Source: a virus
Direction: 5' to 3' (one strand)
DNA: 26,292 nucleotides
IMG/VR virus record: IMGVR_UViG_3300042691_007224
Coordinates: 1-26,292 of that record
The position numbers and the translations under genes were made by a program. The notes beneath the pieces are model-generated. The model was not told the origin of the DNA, did no database searches, and saw only the letters and a list, made by a program, of their open reading frames with translations. Of the stretch, positions 1 through 8,665 are shown one piece after another (position 1 is the first letter of the stretch; every line of letters begins with the position of its first letter).

Positions 1-1
1 A

Positions 2-52
2 GATGCTCGCGTTGCCAAGTTTCAAGCTACTGCGGCTGCATTGTCGCAGTAA
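2..52 (+). CDS. C-terminal end of upstream gene (probably portal protein), partial
   Basis: An open frame enters from the left edge and encodes 16 residues ending in ALSQ before a TAA stop. Too little remains to recognise a family. Its position directly before a scaffold and coat gene is where podoviruses with P22-like heads encode the portal protein, so portal is an inference from gene order only. Confidence 0.45.
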   Translation, partial: DARVAKFQATAAALSQ

Positions 53-101
53 TTGTAAAAACCGTACTGGCGAGGCTCACCAGGGAATCTAAGGATTCAT
101 T

Positions 102-863
102 ATGTCAGAAGAAATGTTAGCGGATTCTTCCGCGCTGGTACAATCTGAGTCGGCAACAGTTGATACCAATGTTACACAGCCGGAAGAAGCACCTGTAGAA
201 CAACCTAAATTGTTCACGCAAGAAGAACTAGACGCGGTAGTTGGTAAACGCTTAGCTACTGAGCGCAGGAAAATCGAGCGTGAACTAAGAAATAAGCCTG
301 CGCCAGTTGCACCTGTGGAGCCTGTAACACCTGACCAGTTCAGTGATGTGGAGGCATACGCATCGGCAAAGGCGGAACAACTCGCTGAACAGCTACTTGA
401 GAAGCGGGAAAGGGCTAAACGAGAGCATGAAATTAACGAGTCATTCCATGAACGAGTGGAAACGGTTCGGGATAAATACGATGATTTTGATTCAGTCGCA
501 TTTAGCCCAGATGTGCCAGTCACTAACGCAATGGCCGAGATAATTCGAAGCTCTGATGTAGGCCCCGACTTAGCTTACTACTTGGGTAAAAACCGAGAAG
601 AAGCTGTGCGAATTTCTGAAATGACGGTTGCACAACAAGGTGCGGCATTAGCAAGGCTGGAAGCGAAGTTATCGAGCGCTCCACCTGTTAAGAAAACATC
701 CAGCGCCCCCGCGCCCATTTCGCCCGTTAATACTCGCGGTGCAACCGCACCCGTTTATGACACAACAGACAGCCGCTCTACTAAAACAATGAGCGCGTCC
801 GAGTGGATAGAACGAGAGAATCAACGCGAAGCGGCAGCGATAAAGGCAAAATACGCTAACTAA
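102..863 (+). CDS. Capsid scaffolding protein
   Basis: This 253-residue protein has the features of a phage scaffold: an acidic low-complexity N-terminus, a charged coiled-coil stretch at about residues 38-60 (FTQEELDAVV followed by KRLATERRK), a Pro-rich linker, a second long helix at about 80-125, and a basic C-terminus ending IKAKYAN. Scaffolds guide coat assembly into a procapsid and then leave or are degraded; the basic tail is typically the coat-binding part. The start is supported by AAGGA nine bases upstream of the ATG. The gene lies 14 bases before the coat gene, the usual arrangement. The family is inferred from composition, motif pattern and position; no catalytic motif such as a protease triad is evident. 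Confidence 0.8.
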   Translation: MSEEMLADSSALVQSESATVDTNVTQPEEAPVEQPKLFTQEELDAVVGKRLATERRKIERELRNKPAPVAPVEPVTPDQFSDVEAYASAKAEQLAEQLLEKRERAKREHEINESFHERVETVRDKYDDFDSVAFSPDVPVTNAMAEIIRSSDVGPDLAYYLGKNREEAVRISEMTVAQQGAALARLEAKLSSAPPVKKTSSAPAPISPVNTRGATAPVYDTTDSRSTKTMSASEWIERENQREAAAIKAKYAN

Positions 864-877
864 ACAAGGTATATACA

Positions 878-2080
878 ATGGCTAATAATATCCTAACCCC
901 TGATATGATTAACCTTAAGGCGCTACAAATCCTTGAGAATAATCTTGTCGTCACTCGCAATGTGAACCGTGAATACGATAGTTCCTTTGCAAACGAAGGT
1001 GCTAAAATCGGTGCAACTTTGCGCATTCGTAAACCCGACCGCGCTTTAGTTACTGATGGTGCCGCCTTGCAAGTGCAAGACGAAAACCAACAGTACACCA
1101 CATTGACTGTATCCAGTCAGAAGCATATTGGCATTAACTTCACCACTGCCGAGCTTACAATGTCGTTAGACAAGTTCGCTGACTTGGTGTTGAAGCCTCG
1201 TGTTAGCCAATTGGCTGCTTCCGTAGATGCCGATGTCGCCAGTTGCTTCTCCAGCATTTACAACTCTGTGGGTACTCCTGGTACTACTCCTGCCACTTCT
1301 GCTGTGTTGTTGTCTGCCCAGCAAAAGTTGAATGAGTTTGCTTCGCCCATGAACAACCGTTTCGCTGTGGTTAACCCCGCTGCAAATGCCGGTTTAGTGG
1401 AAGGCATGAAAGGCTTCTTCAACCCCACCGATGTAATCAGCAAGCAGTTTAAAAGCGGCATGATGGGTACTGGTGTTCTGGGTTATGATGAAATTGCCAT
1501 GTCTCAGTCCATCAACAGCTTCACCACTGGTGACTGGGGCACTTCAATCACTGTAACCTCTACCGTGACCACCCAAGGTGCTACCACTTTAGGTATCAGC
1601 TTCACTGGTTCGAGCAAGACTTGGAATGTGGGTGATGTGTTCACTATCGCCGGTTGTTACGCAGTTAACCCTCAAACTCGCCAAAGCACAGGCGCGCTTC
1701 AACAGTTCACGGTTACTGCTGCTGCCACTGGTTCGTCCACTGCTACACTGAGCATCAGCCCCGCATTGTACGACTCCAATCAAGCACTGGCTACTGTAAC
1801 ATCCTTACCTGCTGCTAGTGCCGCGATTACCATGTTGGGAACTGCTGCCACTGCTTACCCTCAGAATATCGTTTACCACAAAGACGCTATTACCTTCGCG
1901 ACTGCTGACTTGTTAATGCCCACTGGTGTACACATGGCTTCCCGTCAAGTACACAACGGTATCAGCTTGCGTTTGGTGACTCAGTACGATATTAACAATG
2001 ACCGTATGCCCACTCGTATTGATGTGCTTTACGGTTACTCTGTGATTCGTCCTGAAATGGCGTGTCGTCTGTGGGGCTAA
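878..2080 (+). CDS. Major capsid (coat) protein, P22-like
   Basis: A 400-residue HK97-fold coat protein resembling P22 gp5. The N-terminal part carries an E-loop-like stretch (about residues 50-80) and the pattern INFTTAELTMSLDKF. A Thr/Ser-rich beta insertion at about residues 222-325 (WNVGDVFTIAG onwards) corresponds in place and character to the telokin-like I-domain of P22 coat. The C-terminal segment (ISLRLVTQYDI, then YGYSVIRPE) matches the P22-type end (ALWYGVNATRPE in P22). Several hundred copies would form the icosahedral shell. AAGG eight bases before the ATG supports the start. The stop codon lies inside a GC-rich hairpin. Confidence 0.9.
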   Translation: MANNILTPDMINLKALQILENNLVVTRNVNREYDSSFANEGAKIGATLRIRKPDRALVTDGAALQVQDENQQYTTLTVSSQKHIGINFTTAELTMSLDKFADLVLKPRVSQLAASVDADVASCFSSIYNSVGTPGTTPATSAVLLSAQQKLNEFASPMNNRFAVVNPAANAGLVEGMKGFFNPTDVISKQFKSGMMGTGVLGYDEIAMSQSINSFTTGDWGTSITVTSTVTTQGATTLGISFTGSSKTWNVGDVFTIAGCYAVNPQTRQSTGALQQFTVTAAATGSSTATLSISPALYDSNQALATVTSLPAASAAITMLGTAATAYPQNIVYHKDAITFATADLLMPTGVHMASRQVHNGISLRLVTQYDINNDRMPTRIDVLYGYSVIRPEMACRLWG

Positions 2081-2087
2081 TAGCCCC
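2073..2087 (+). other. Perfect hairpin spanning the coat gene stop codon
   Basis: GGGGCTA and TAGCCCC form a palindrome centred on position 2080, and the coat stop TAA (2078-2080) sits in its loop. No T-run follows, so it is not a classical terminator. It could stabilise the coat mRNA, act as a processing site, or limit coupling to the next gene. Confidence 0.5.
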
Positions 2088-2116
2088 GTAGTTCCTCAAC
2101 TTTAAAGGTATTGATT

Positions 2117-2527
2117 ATGGCTCTTCCTTCTATCGGTGGTGGTCGTCAACTAGGTGATGGTAACTTAAACGAAGTCATCCTTGGCACCCAACCCACCCCT
2201 GCTACTGCTACAACTGGTGCTACTTTGACCATTGCTCAGTTACTTACTGGCATTATCAATGGTTCACCTGGTACTACTGCATCAGCTTACACTTTACCCA
2301 CTGTCGCCTTAACCGAGGCTGCACTGGTAAATGCTAAAGTTGGTTCATCCTTCGATTTCAGCGTGTGCAATATCAACGGTAGCTCGTCTGGTGTAATCAC
2401 CATGACTGCGGGTACTGGCTGGACTATCACTGGTCTTGCTACAATCGCTGCTACTGCGGGTACTACTGGTCGATTCCGCGCCTATAAAACTGGCGTTGGT
2501 ACTTGGACTTTGCAGCGTTTGGCTTAA
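2117..2527 (+). CDS. Small beta-rich virion protein after coat (possible head decoration)
   Basis: A 136-residue protein rich in Thr, Ala, Gly and Val with no charged core, predicted almost entirely beta. The ATG at 2117 is preferred over an upstream TTG because AAAGG lies eight bases before it. Its end (ATIAATAGTTGRF then TGVGTWTLQRL) resembles the C-terminal part of the protein at 4714 (ILAATAGKWATLV then DGTNWVI), a pattern common in phage surface domains. The place right after coat and before a terminator suggests high expression, as expected for a decoration protein. No family is recognised with certainty. Confidence 0.55.
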   Translation: MALPSIGGGRQLGDGNLNEVILGTQPTPATATTGATLTIAQLLTGIINGSPGTTASAYTLPTVALTEAALVNAKVGSSFDFSVCNINGSSSGVITMTAGTGWTITGLATIAATAGTTGRFRAYKTGVGTWTLQRLA

Positions 2528-2544
2528 TTTCCTCATGGTTGTTT

Positions 2545-2566
2545 CCCCGCTTCGGCGGGGTTTTTT
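2545..2566 (+). terminator. Rho-independent terminator after the head genes
   Basis: Stem CCCCGC / GCGGGG with a stable TTCG tetraloop, followed immediately by six T. It separates coat and its small neighbour from the head-completion genes, so coat would be made in excess if termination is partial. Confidence 0.9.
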
Positions 2567-2580
2567 AATAAGGGTGTTCG

Positions 2581-3291
2581 ATGGCTACTGCTGGCGACCA
2601 GATTAATAGGGCACTTCGGTTATTAGGTGTACTGGCTGAAGGTGAAACACCATCCTCGGAAATGTCAGCCGATGCTTTAACAGCATTGAACCAAATGCTC
2701 GACTCATGGAGCACCGAGCGGTTAGCGGTTTACAATACCCACGACCAAGTTTTTACATGGCCTGCTAATACCGCAAGCCGTACATTGGGGCCAACAGGTG
2801 ACTTCGTAGGCTTTCGCCCTACTACATTGGACGATAGCACCTACTTTCGCGATGCTTCCAGTGGTATATCCTACGGGATTCGGTTTATCAACCAACAGCA
2901 GTACAACGGTATTGCGTTTAAAACAGTCACTAGCACCTATCCGCAAGTGATGTGGGTTAACCCGAACAATCCTGATATTGAAATGACAATCTACCCAGTG
3001 CCTACTAAATCGCTGGAGTTTCATTTCGTTAGTGCTGAGGCGCTTACCCAACCTGCAACACTGGCTACAAGTCTATCGTTCCCACCTGGTTACTTGCGCG
3101 CATTCGCGTACAATCTGGCTTGTGAAATAGCGCCTGAGTTCGGTGTAGAACCTTCCGCCCAAGTGCAGCGTATCGCCATGACCAGTAAGCGCAACCTTAA
3201 GCGCATAAACGACCCTGGCGACTTAATGGCACTGCCTTACTCCTTAACTGGCAACCGTCAACGGTTTAATATCTTCGCGGGTAACTTCTAA
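2581..3291 (+). CDS. Head completion / tail accessory protein, P22 gp4-like
   Basis: A 236-residue protein with the gp4 pattern: helical N-terminus DQINRALRLLGVLAEG, then LTALNQMLDSWSTERL, a middle beta region longer than in P22 gp4 (166 residues), and a C-terminal helix with LRAFAYNLACEIAPEFG, which parallels the P22 segment VFHNLACRIAPDYA. gp4 family proteins bind the portal ring, close the filled head and form the platform for later tail proteins. The gene follows the terminator by 14 bases, with AAGGGTG as a weak ribosome site, and its TAA overlaps the next ATG by one base. Confidence 0.85.
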   Translation: MATAGDQINRALRLLGVLAEGETPSSEMSADALTALNQMLDSWSTERLAVYNTHDQVFTWPANTASRTLGPTGDFVGFRPTTLDDSTYFRDASSGISYGIRFINQQQYNGIAFKTVTSTYPQVMWVNPNNPDIEMTIYPVPTKSLEFHFVSAEALTQPATLATSLSFPPGYLRAFAYNLACEIAPEFGVEPSAQVQRIAMTSKRNLKRINDPGDLMALPYSLTGNRQRFNIFAGNF

Positions 3292-4721
3292 TGAAGTCGC
3301 CTATCCTCGGCTCAAGCTATGTGGCGCGCAGTACAAATGCTGATGATAACCGCATGGTTAACTTGTTCCCTGAGCTACTGCCTGAAGGTGGTAAAGAAGC
3401 GGCATTCCTTCAACGTGCACCTGGGCTGCGGTTGCTGGCTACTGTGGGTAACGGTCCTATTCGTGGGATGTGGTCTTACGGTGGGCTGTGCTATGTGGTA
3501 TCTGGAACTACTTTATACAAGGTGACTACCGCCTATGCAGCGACAGTTATTGGTGGTATAGCGGGTTCCGGCTTAGTAAGCATGGCTGATAACGGGGTGC
3601 AGTTGTTCATTGCTGCTGGCACCTACGGTTATATTTACGACAATGGGGCGTTAACGCTAACGCAGATAACTGACCCTGATTTTATGGGTGCTACCCAAGT
3701 AGGGTATCTTGACGAAATGTTTGTGTTCACCCAACCCAATAGTCAAAATGTGTGGGTGACTGCGTTATTGGACGGTACCAGTGTAGACGGGCTTGACTAT
3801 GCGGTTGTAAACGGTGCGCCTGATAACCTTACCGCTATGATTATAGACCACCGCGAAGTGTGGTTATTCGGCAGTAATTCGTGCGAAGTGTGGTACAACA
3901 CTGGTTCATTAGGTTCACCGTTAGACCGCATACAAGGCGCTTTCAATGAGATAGGCTGTGCTGCTACCTTCTCGGTAGCCAAGCTCGACAACAGTGTGTT
4001 CTGGCTAGGTTCAGATGCTCGCGGTAAAGGCATCGTTTACCGAGCTAACGGGTACACAGGGGTTCGCGTGTCTACTCATGCGATGGAGTGGCAAATTCAG
4101 CAGTACAATGATATTTCAGACGCGGTTGCATACACCTATCAGCAAGACGGCCACGCATTCTATGTGCTTACTTTTCCCAGTGCAAATGCCACTTGGGTAT
4201 ACGATGCGTCTACTCAAATGTGGCATGAACGCGCAGGGTTTGTAAACGGGAACTTTGTGCGGCATCGTAGTAACTGCCAAGTGGCGTTCAATGGTGAAAC
4301 CATCGTAGGCGACTACGAAAACGGTAAACTCTACGCTTTGGACTTGAACACCTATGACGATAACGGTTCGTCTCAGAAGTGGCTCCGTTCATGGCGCGCA
4401 CTGCCTACGGGTGCAAACACTCTAAGACGCACAACTCACCATTCGTTACAGTTGGACTGTGAAACAGGTGTTGGGCTTAACGATGGTCAAGGTAGTGACC
4501 CGCAAGTGATGCTGCGATGGTCAGACGATGGTGGGCACACTTGGTCTAATGAGCATTGGCAAAGCATGGGTAAAATAGGTAAGTACGGTACTCGCACAAT
4601 ATGGCGAAGGCTCGGCATGACAACCAAACTCCGCGACCGTGTTTATGAAATATCAGGCACAGACCCTGTGAAGATTACGATAACAGGTGCCGAGTTGTTA
4701 CTGAGTAATACCAATGCCTAG
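3291..4721 (+). CDS. Packaged-DNA stabilisation protein, P22 gp10-like
   Basis: A 476-residue protein, close to the 472 of P22 gp10. The N-terminus reads SSYVARSTNADDNRMVNLFP, the family pattern of new-residue plus D-N-R-xVNL. Repeated beta-strand blocks suggest a propeller-like fold (SNSCEVWYNTG, CAATFSVAKLDNSVFWLG, HAFYVLTFP, TWVYDASTQMWHERAG). gp10 family members form the tail plug that keeps DNA in the head and connects gp4 to the tail tip. One-base overlap with the previous gene and an 8-base overlap with the next imply translational coupling. Confidence 0.85.
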   Translation: MKSPILGSSYVARSTNADDNRMVNLFPELLPEGGKEAAFLQRAPGLRLLATVGNGPIRGMWSYGGLCYVVSGTTLYKVTTAYAATVIGGIAGSGLVSMADNGVQLFIAAGTYGYIYDNGALTLTQITDPDFMGATQVGYLDEMFVFTQPNSQNVWVTALLDGTSVDGLDYAVVNGAPDNLTAMIIDHREVWLFGSNSCEVWYNTGSLGSPLDRIQGAFNEIGCAATFSVAKLDNSVFWLGSDARGKGIVYRANGYTGVRVSTHAMEWQIQQYNDISDAVAYTYQQDGHAFYVLTFPSANATWVYDASTQMWHERAGFVNGNFVRHRSNCQVAFNGETIVGDYENGKLYALDLNTYDDNGSSQKWLRSWRALPTGANTLRRTTHHSLQLDCETGVGLNDGQGSDPQVMLRWSDDGGHTWSNEHWQSMGKIGKYGTRTIWRRLGMTTKLRDRVYEISGTDPVKITITGAELLLSNTNA

Positions 4722-5292
4722 CCCCACCCAGATTGTACCACCCAGGGTACCATTTACCGACACCCGTACCGGTACCATTTCGCGTGAATGGTACCGTTTC
4801 TTTTTGCACATATTCGATGTTACAGGTGGCGGCAGCGGTAGTGTAACCATACCGGATTTACAAGCCGCGCCATTGTTTCAAAAGCAAGTAGAATATCCCG
4901 ACACAACACCACCATCCAGAAATGTGACGGTCGAAGTTGATACTACACCTATGCCGAACATAGGCGGGTTATGGGCGGCATTGAACGCTATTCCTACAAC
5001 AAGCGCACCTGTAACCAAAACTGCCGACTTCACAGTGGCATCTACCGACCAGTGGTTGATTAACAACAAAGCAGGTTCTACTTGCACCGTAACGCTACCT
5101 AGTGCGAGTGATTCCATAGGGCGCGTGTTATACTTGTTGAACTATCAAGCACACACAGTGATATCTGCGTCTTCCGATGTGGTACCTGTGACAGGCGGTG
5201 CAGCCGGAACAGCGATACTAGCAGCCACTGCCGGAAAGTGGGCAACATTGGTATCTGACGGCACTAACTGGGTAATTACCCAATCGAATTAA
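4714..5292 (+). CDS. Small tail/structural protein with SREWYRFF motif
   Basis: A 192-residue protein. The N-terminal pattern PPRVPFTDTRTG then ISREWYRFFLHIFD is common to a group of podovirus structural proteins of unknown detail. Residues 60-100 are a Pro/Thr linker. The C-terminal 90 residues are beta-rich (ADFTVASTDQWLINNKAG, CTVTLPSASDSIGRVLYL, TLVSDGTNWVI), a pattern seen on phage surface proteins. It overlaps gp10-like by eight bases and lies upstream of the tailspike, so a role in the tail is likely. Exact function is unknown. Confidence 0.65.
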   Translation: MPSPTQIVPPRVPFTDTRTGTISREWYRFFLHIFDVTGGGSGSVTIPDLQAAPLFQKQVEYPDTTPPSRNVTVEVDTTPMPNIGGLWAALNAIPTTSAPVTKTADFTVASTDQWLINNKAGSTCTVTLPSASDSIGRVLYLLNYQAHTVISASSDVVPVTGGAAGTAILAATAGKWATLVSDGTNWVITQSN

Positions 5293-5301
5293 GAGGCTTA
5301 A

Positions 5302-5640
5302 ATGGCGAATGTAAACCTAAAGGTACTTGTCCCCGCTAAGATAGTGGAGAACGCTCAAACTACCCAGTACACATCCACTAATGTGACTACTGAAATAGGC
5401 GCGATTGAAGTCACCAACTACAGCGGTACTGCTGCTACTATCAGTATCAACCTTGTAACTTCGGGCGACACACCAGGCAACCAGAACCTAGTAATCAAAA
5501 CCAAGAGTATTGCAGCCGGTGCTACCTATACTTTTCCTGAGCTATGGTGCCAGTACCTTGCACCAGGGGATTACATTTCGACAATAGCCAGTGCCGCTAC
5601 ATCGCTTAACATTCGCATTTCAGGACGGGAGTTCACCTAA
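5302..5640 (+). CDS. Small beta-sandwich-like structural protein, unknown
   Basis: A 112-residue protein with Thr/Ile/Val-rich alternating strands (IGAIEVTNYSGTAATISINL, LVIKTKSIAAGATYTF, LNIRISGREF), suggesting a compact beta domain. AGAGG about six bases before the ATG supports the start. It sits between the SREWYRFF protein and the tailspike and overlaps the tailspike start by one base (TAATG), so it is co-translated with tail genes. I do not recognise a named family. Confidence 0.55.
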   Translation: MANVNLKVLVPAKIVENAQTTQYTSTNVTTEIGAIEVTNYSGTAATISINLVTSGDTPGNQNLVIKTKSIAAGATYTFPELWCQYLAPGDYISTIASAATSLNIRISGREFT

Positions 5641-7514
5641 TGACTGTAAGCCTATCAATGCTCGCAGGAGCAGGTGCCCAGTTCTTCGATAACAATGGTG
5701 TGCCTTTATCAGGCGGGTTACTTTACACCTACTTAGCAGGCAGTGTTACACCTGCTACGACTTACCAAACATCATCGGGTAGTGATGGCGCGTCTAACAG
5801 CAACCCCATCGTGCTTGACTCGGCAGGGCGAGTGCCTTACCAGATATGGTTGACCGATAACACAGACTACAAGTTTATACTTAAAACGAGTGGTGGTGTC
5901 ACTATTCGCACTGAGGATAACATCTACAGTTCGGGTGAAAATGCTTTGCCGTTATTAGCGGCTTCTTCTGGCTCTAGCTTAATCGGATTTATCCAATCTG
6001 GTACAGGTACGGTTGCCACCACGGTGCAGGCTAAACTGCGAGAATTTGTTAGCGTTACTGATTTTGGAGCAAGCCCGACGGCGTCGACATCCCAAAATGC
6101 TGCTGCATTTCAAGCTGCTTTCTCAAGCGGTGCTCCTTATGTGGTCGTTCCTGACGCGGTTTTTGATTGTGGCAATACTATTCTTAGCATTGACCATGAC
6201 GATTTTACGCTGGTGGGAATCGGGACTGTATCCATCGACAAATCTAACAACACGTTTACATCAGGGCCTGTTATCAAGGCAACCATTGCATCAGATGGTA
6301 ATAATGGTATCAGCCTAAAAAACATCGGTGTCGACTCGAAATTGGTTTCATTAACAGAAGGCATTGTTGTCGTAAATTGCCGTGATGTTATTCTCGAAAA
6401 TGTGACGGTTATCGGCTCTGATACGAACAACCATTGCTGCCTGATTGAGAATGTTCAGAACGCCACAACAAACGGATTCGTTTCATTCGGAGGCACCCAA
6501 GGCTTTGCAATCAAGGCCGTTGACTTCTTTGTAAACAATGTCACTAGCTACGACACTATAACCTACGGGTTTACAGCGCGTTACTCACCATCAGCGCCAT
6601 GCAATAACGGATTTATTAACAACATTAACTGCCAAACAAACCTGCGAGCGCGCAGCGGTGGGTTCATTTTGATGAACGACCAAAGCGGTGCAGCAATGAG
6701 TGATATTGTTGTCAATAACGTGATTGTCGAAACTTGCACCAACGGCATCTATATTACGAACACAGGCAACACCACAAAGGCAACTCGAATAAAGTTTTCA
6801 AACATAATACTGCGTGATATTAACGGCTTCGCATTCCAAACTTTTGGAGACGTTGACTCCGTTAGCATTGATGGCATTGAGTTCAAAGACTGCACTGGCA
6901 CCATTTTCACAAACTTGGCAACTGGTACCACTCGTTTAACTGTCTCAAACCTTAAACAAGATAACTCCGGTGTCGCGCTCGTCTCTGGTAGCGAGCATGT
7001 CTTTAACGCTTGGACGAAAGCAGGGGGCGGTGGGTTTTTTGGTCAAAATACATCGGCCAACCTTCAATACTTCGATATGGATGTCACGGTTACTCCATTT
7101 GTCAACATTACTGACGCCAGTGGAACCGGCACTCTTGCGCCAAAATGCGAGTTCCCAACCGATGCTTTTATAGGTGAAAACGGTCTTTTGTACCCGATGC
7201 GGCTTCGTGTCAATAGGGTAAAAACTATCGCTGACACGATGGCTCAAAACGATGAGCAAGCTATTTTCAGTCTGGTCTCTACAGTAGACAATGTGGCCGA
7301 AATCGCAATATCTGTTTTGTCTTCGGTTGGTCGCCAGTCTGCTAAGTATTTAATCTGCGGAACTACTGTCACACGACTCGCAGGCAGCCCTGCAAGTGAA
7401 AACATTTTCGATATTGTCTTGTCTGGAAGCGAAGTTCGGTTTAAATGGGTTTGGGCCGTAACGGAAACAGTCTATTTTGACGCGGTTTACTCGCTATTCG
7501 GTGAAGATGTTTAA
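5640..7514 (+). CDS. Tailspike / tail fibre with podovirus particle-binding domain
   Basis: A 624-residue receptor-binding protein. Residues 1-100 match the podovirus tailspike head-binding pattern: GAGAQFFDNNGVPLSGGLLY, then NPIVLDSAGRVP, IWLTDNTDYKFILK and a TEDNI end. Residues about 134-150 (REFVSVTDFGASP) are the usual entry to a right-handed beta-helix of the pectate-lyase type; residues 150-450 are strand-rich with many Asn/Gly turns, as in trimeric spikes that bind or cleave surface polysaccharide. No catalytic residues can be assigned by eye. Codon choice changes near 6040: the head-binding part looks like its neighbours, the rest does not. This fits replacement of the receptor-binding part by recombination. 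Confidence 0.85.
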   Translation: MTVSLSMLAGAGAQFFDNNGVPLSGGLLYTYLAGSVTPATTYQTSSGSDGASNSNPIVLDSAGRVPYQIWLTDNTDYKFILKTSGGVTIRTEDNIYSSGENALPLLAASSGSSLIGFIQSGTGTVATTVQAKLREFVSVTDFGASPTASTSQNAAAFQAAFSSGAPYVVVPDAVFDCGNTILSIDHDDFTLVGIGTVSIDKSNNTFTSGPVIKATIASDGNNGISLKNIGVDSKLVSLTEGIVVVNCRDVILENVTVIGSDTNNHCCLIENVQNATTNGFVSFGGTQGFAIKAVDFFVNNVTSYDTITYGFTARYSPSAPCNNGFINNINCQTNLRARSGGFILMNDQSGAAMSDIVVNNVIVETCTNGIYITNTGNTTKATRIKFSNIILRDINGFAFQTFGDVDSVSIDGIEFKDCTGTIFTNLATGTTRLTVSNLKQDNSGVALVSGSEHVFNAWTKAGGGGFFGQNTSANLQYFDMDVTVTPFVNITDASGTGTLAPKCEFPTDAFIGENGLLYPMRLRVNRVKTIADTMAQNDEQAIFSLVSTVDNVAEIAISVLSSVGRQSAKYLICGTTVTRLAGSPASENIFDIVLSGSEVRFKWVWAVTETVYFDAVYSLFGEDV

Positions 7515-7535
7515 CTTATAAATGGTAATTACATA

Positions 7536-7967
7536 ATGACCACAGCCTTAACCACACTACCTGTAACCGCACTAAAAGAGGCATTGTTGCAGATGCCTCA
7601 AGTCGAACCTGTTACCGAGCACATTTTCCACGGTGGTATGTACTGCCGTCAAGTGTTCAGGGAAGCCGGTATGCTTGTGGTGGGAAAAGTGCATAAAAAA
7701 GAACACTTTTACATGATTATAATGGGTACGGTCGCAATTACCACAGACGATGGTACAATAGAAGCATCGGCTCCTTATTTATTTTGCAGTAAGCCTGGTA
7801 CCCGAAGGGCGGTGTTGTCACTTACTGATACCTTAACCATGACAATTCATCGAGCAGATAGCGTTACCGTAGAAGATGCTGAGGATGAATTAGTCGAACC
7901 TGACACAGACAGTCCGTTTGGTGCAGGTAATGTGCTGAAACAGTCATTATTGGAGAAAACACAATGA
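7536..7967 (+). CDS. Cupin-like phage protein, unknown role
   Basis: A 143-residue protein with a single cupin-like core: GGMYCRQVFREAGMLVVGKVHKKEHFYMI gives a G-x-H-x4-H-like motif 1 (HKKEH), followed by GTVAITTDDG and a later LTMTIHRAD strand. Small cupin-like proteins occur beside tail fibre genes in several podoviruses, but their role is not established. Its ATGA overlap with the next gene places it in the virion operon. It could be a minor virion or folding factor; an enzyme role is not shown. Confidence 0.55.
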   Translation: MTTALTTLPVTALKEALLQMPQVEPVTEHIFHGGMYCRQVFREAGMLVVGKVHKKEHFYMIIMGTVAITTDDGTIEASAPYLFCSKPGTRRAVLSLTDTLTMTIHRADSVTVEDAEDELVEPDTDSPFGAGNVLKQSLLEKTQ

Positions 7968-8665
7968 CATTTTTCGTGGCAGGTGCCTCATTAGTAGGTG
8001 CTGGTGTAGGAATGTACAGCGCTCGCAAAGCATCTAAGGCACAAATCAAAGCCGAGAAGGATTCACTCGCCCGACAAGAAGAACTGCAAGCACCATTCCG
8101 AGAAGCAGGGTTAACTAGCCAGAACCGATTGCTGGATTACATGGGGCTTGGTAAAGACCCTAAAGCGGAAGGCTTCGGCAGGTATGCCCGTGATTTCAGC
8201 ATGAGCGATTATCAGGAAGACCCTGGCTACCAGTTTCGACTGAGGGAAGGGCTTAAAGCATTAGATCGGAAAGCAGCCATGCGTGGTGGTTCGTTAGGCG
8301 GTAACGCTCTTCGAGCAGGGCAAGAGTACGCGCAGGACATGGCGTCTCAGGAGTACCAGAACGCATTTAATCGTTATCAGATTAACCGAAGTAACCAACT
8401 GCAACCATTGCAAAGTTTAATGGGCGCAGGACAAACATCAGCCAATATCCTAACAGGTGCCGCTGACAAGGCATACGGTGCAATGGGTGACGCTAGGGCT
8501 TCGGGTTACCTGGGCATGGGTAACGCACTTAACCAAGGCATTAGCGGTCTTACCAACTACTACCAAGGCAACCAAGCACTGAATGCTTACAACGCACGAA
8601 CTAACGCACTCCAATCCGGTAGAGGATTGGGCGATTTTAATAATACCAGTAGTGGAATAGTGTAA
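7964..8665 (+). CDS. DNA ejection protein, P22 gp7-like
   Basis: A 233-residue protein with a hydrophobic Gly-rich N-terminus (FFVAGASLVGAGVGMYSA) followed by a charged helix (KASKAQIKAEKDSLARQEEL), the motif DPGYQFRLREGLKALDRKAA, then GGSLGGNALRAGQEYAQ and Gly/Asn/Gln-rich helices. The DPGYxFRxxEG and GxxxSGxxL-like patterns are typical of internal virion proteins annotated as DNA transfer protein gp7 or gp14-like. These proteins leave the particle with the DNA and help form a conduit through the host envelope. ATGA overlap with the gene before and TAATG with the gene after indicate coupled translation of the ejection set. Confidence 0.75.
   Translation: MTFFVAGASLVGAGVGMYSARKASKAQIKAEKDSLARQEELQAPFREAGLTSQNRLLDYMGLGKDPKAEGFGRYARDFSMSDYQEDPGYQFRLREGLKALDRKAAMRGGSLGGNALRAGQEYAQDMASQEYQNAFNRYQINRSNQLQPLQSLMGAGQTSANILTGAADKAYGAMGDARASGYLGMGNALNQGISGLTNYYQGNQALNAYNARTNALQSGRGLGDFNNTSSGIV

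Noticed and set aside
89-523. 144-codon minus-strand frame opposite the scaffold gene
   Set aside because: Ser/Thr-rich shadow composition typical of antisense reading; the scaffold gene explains the region.
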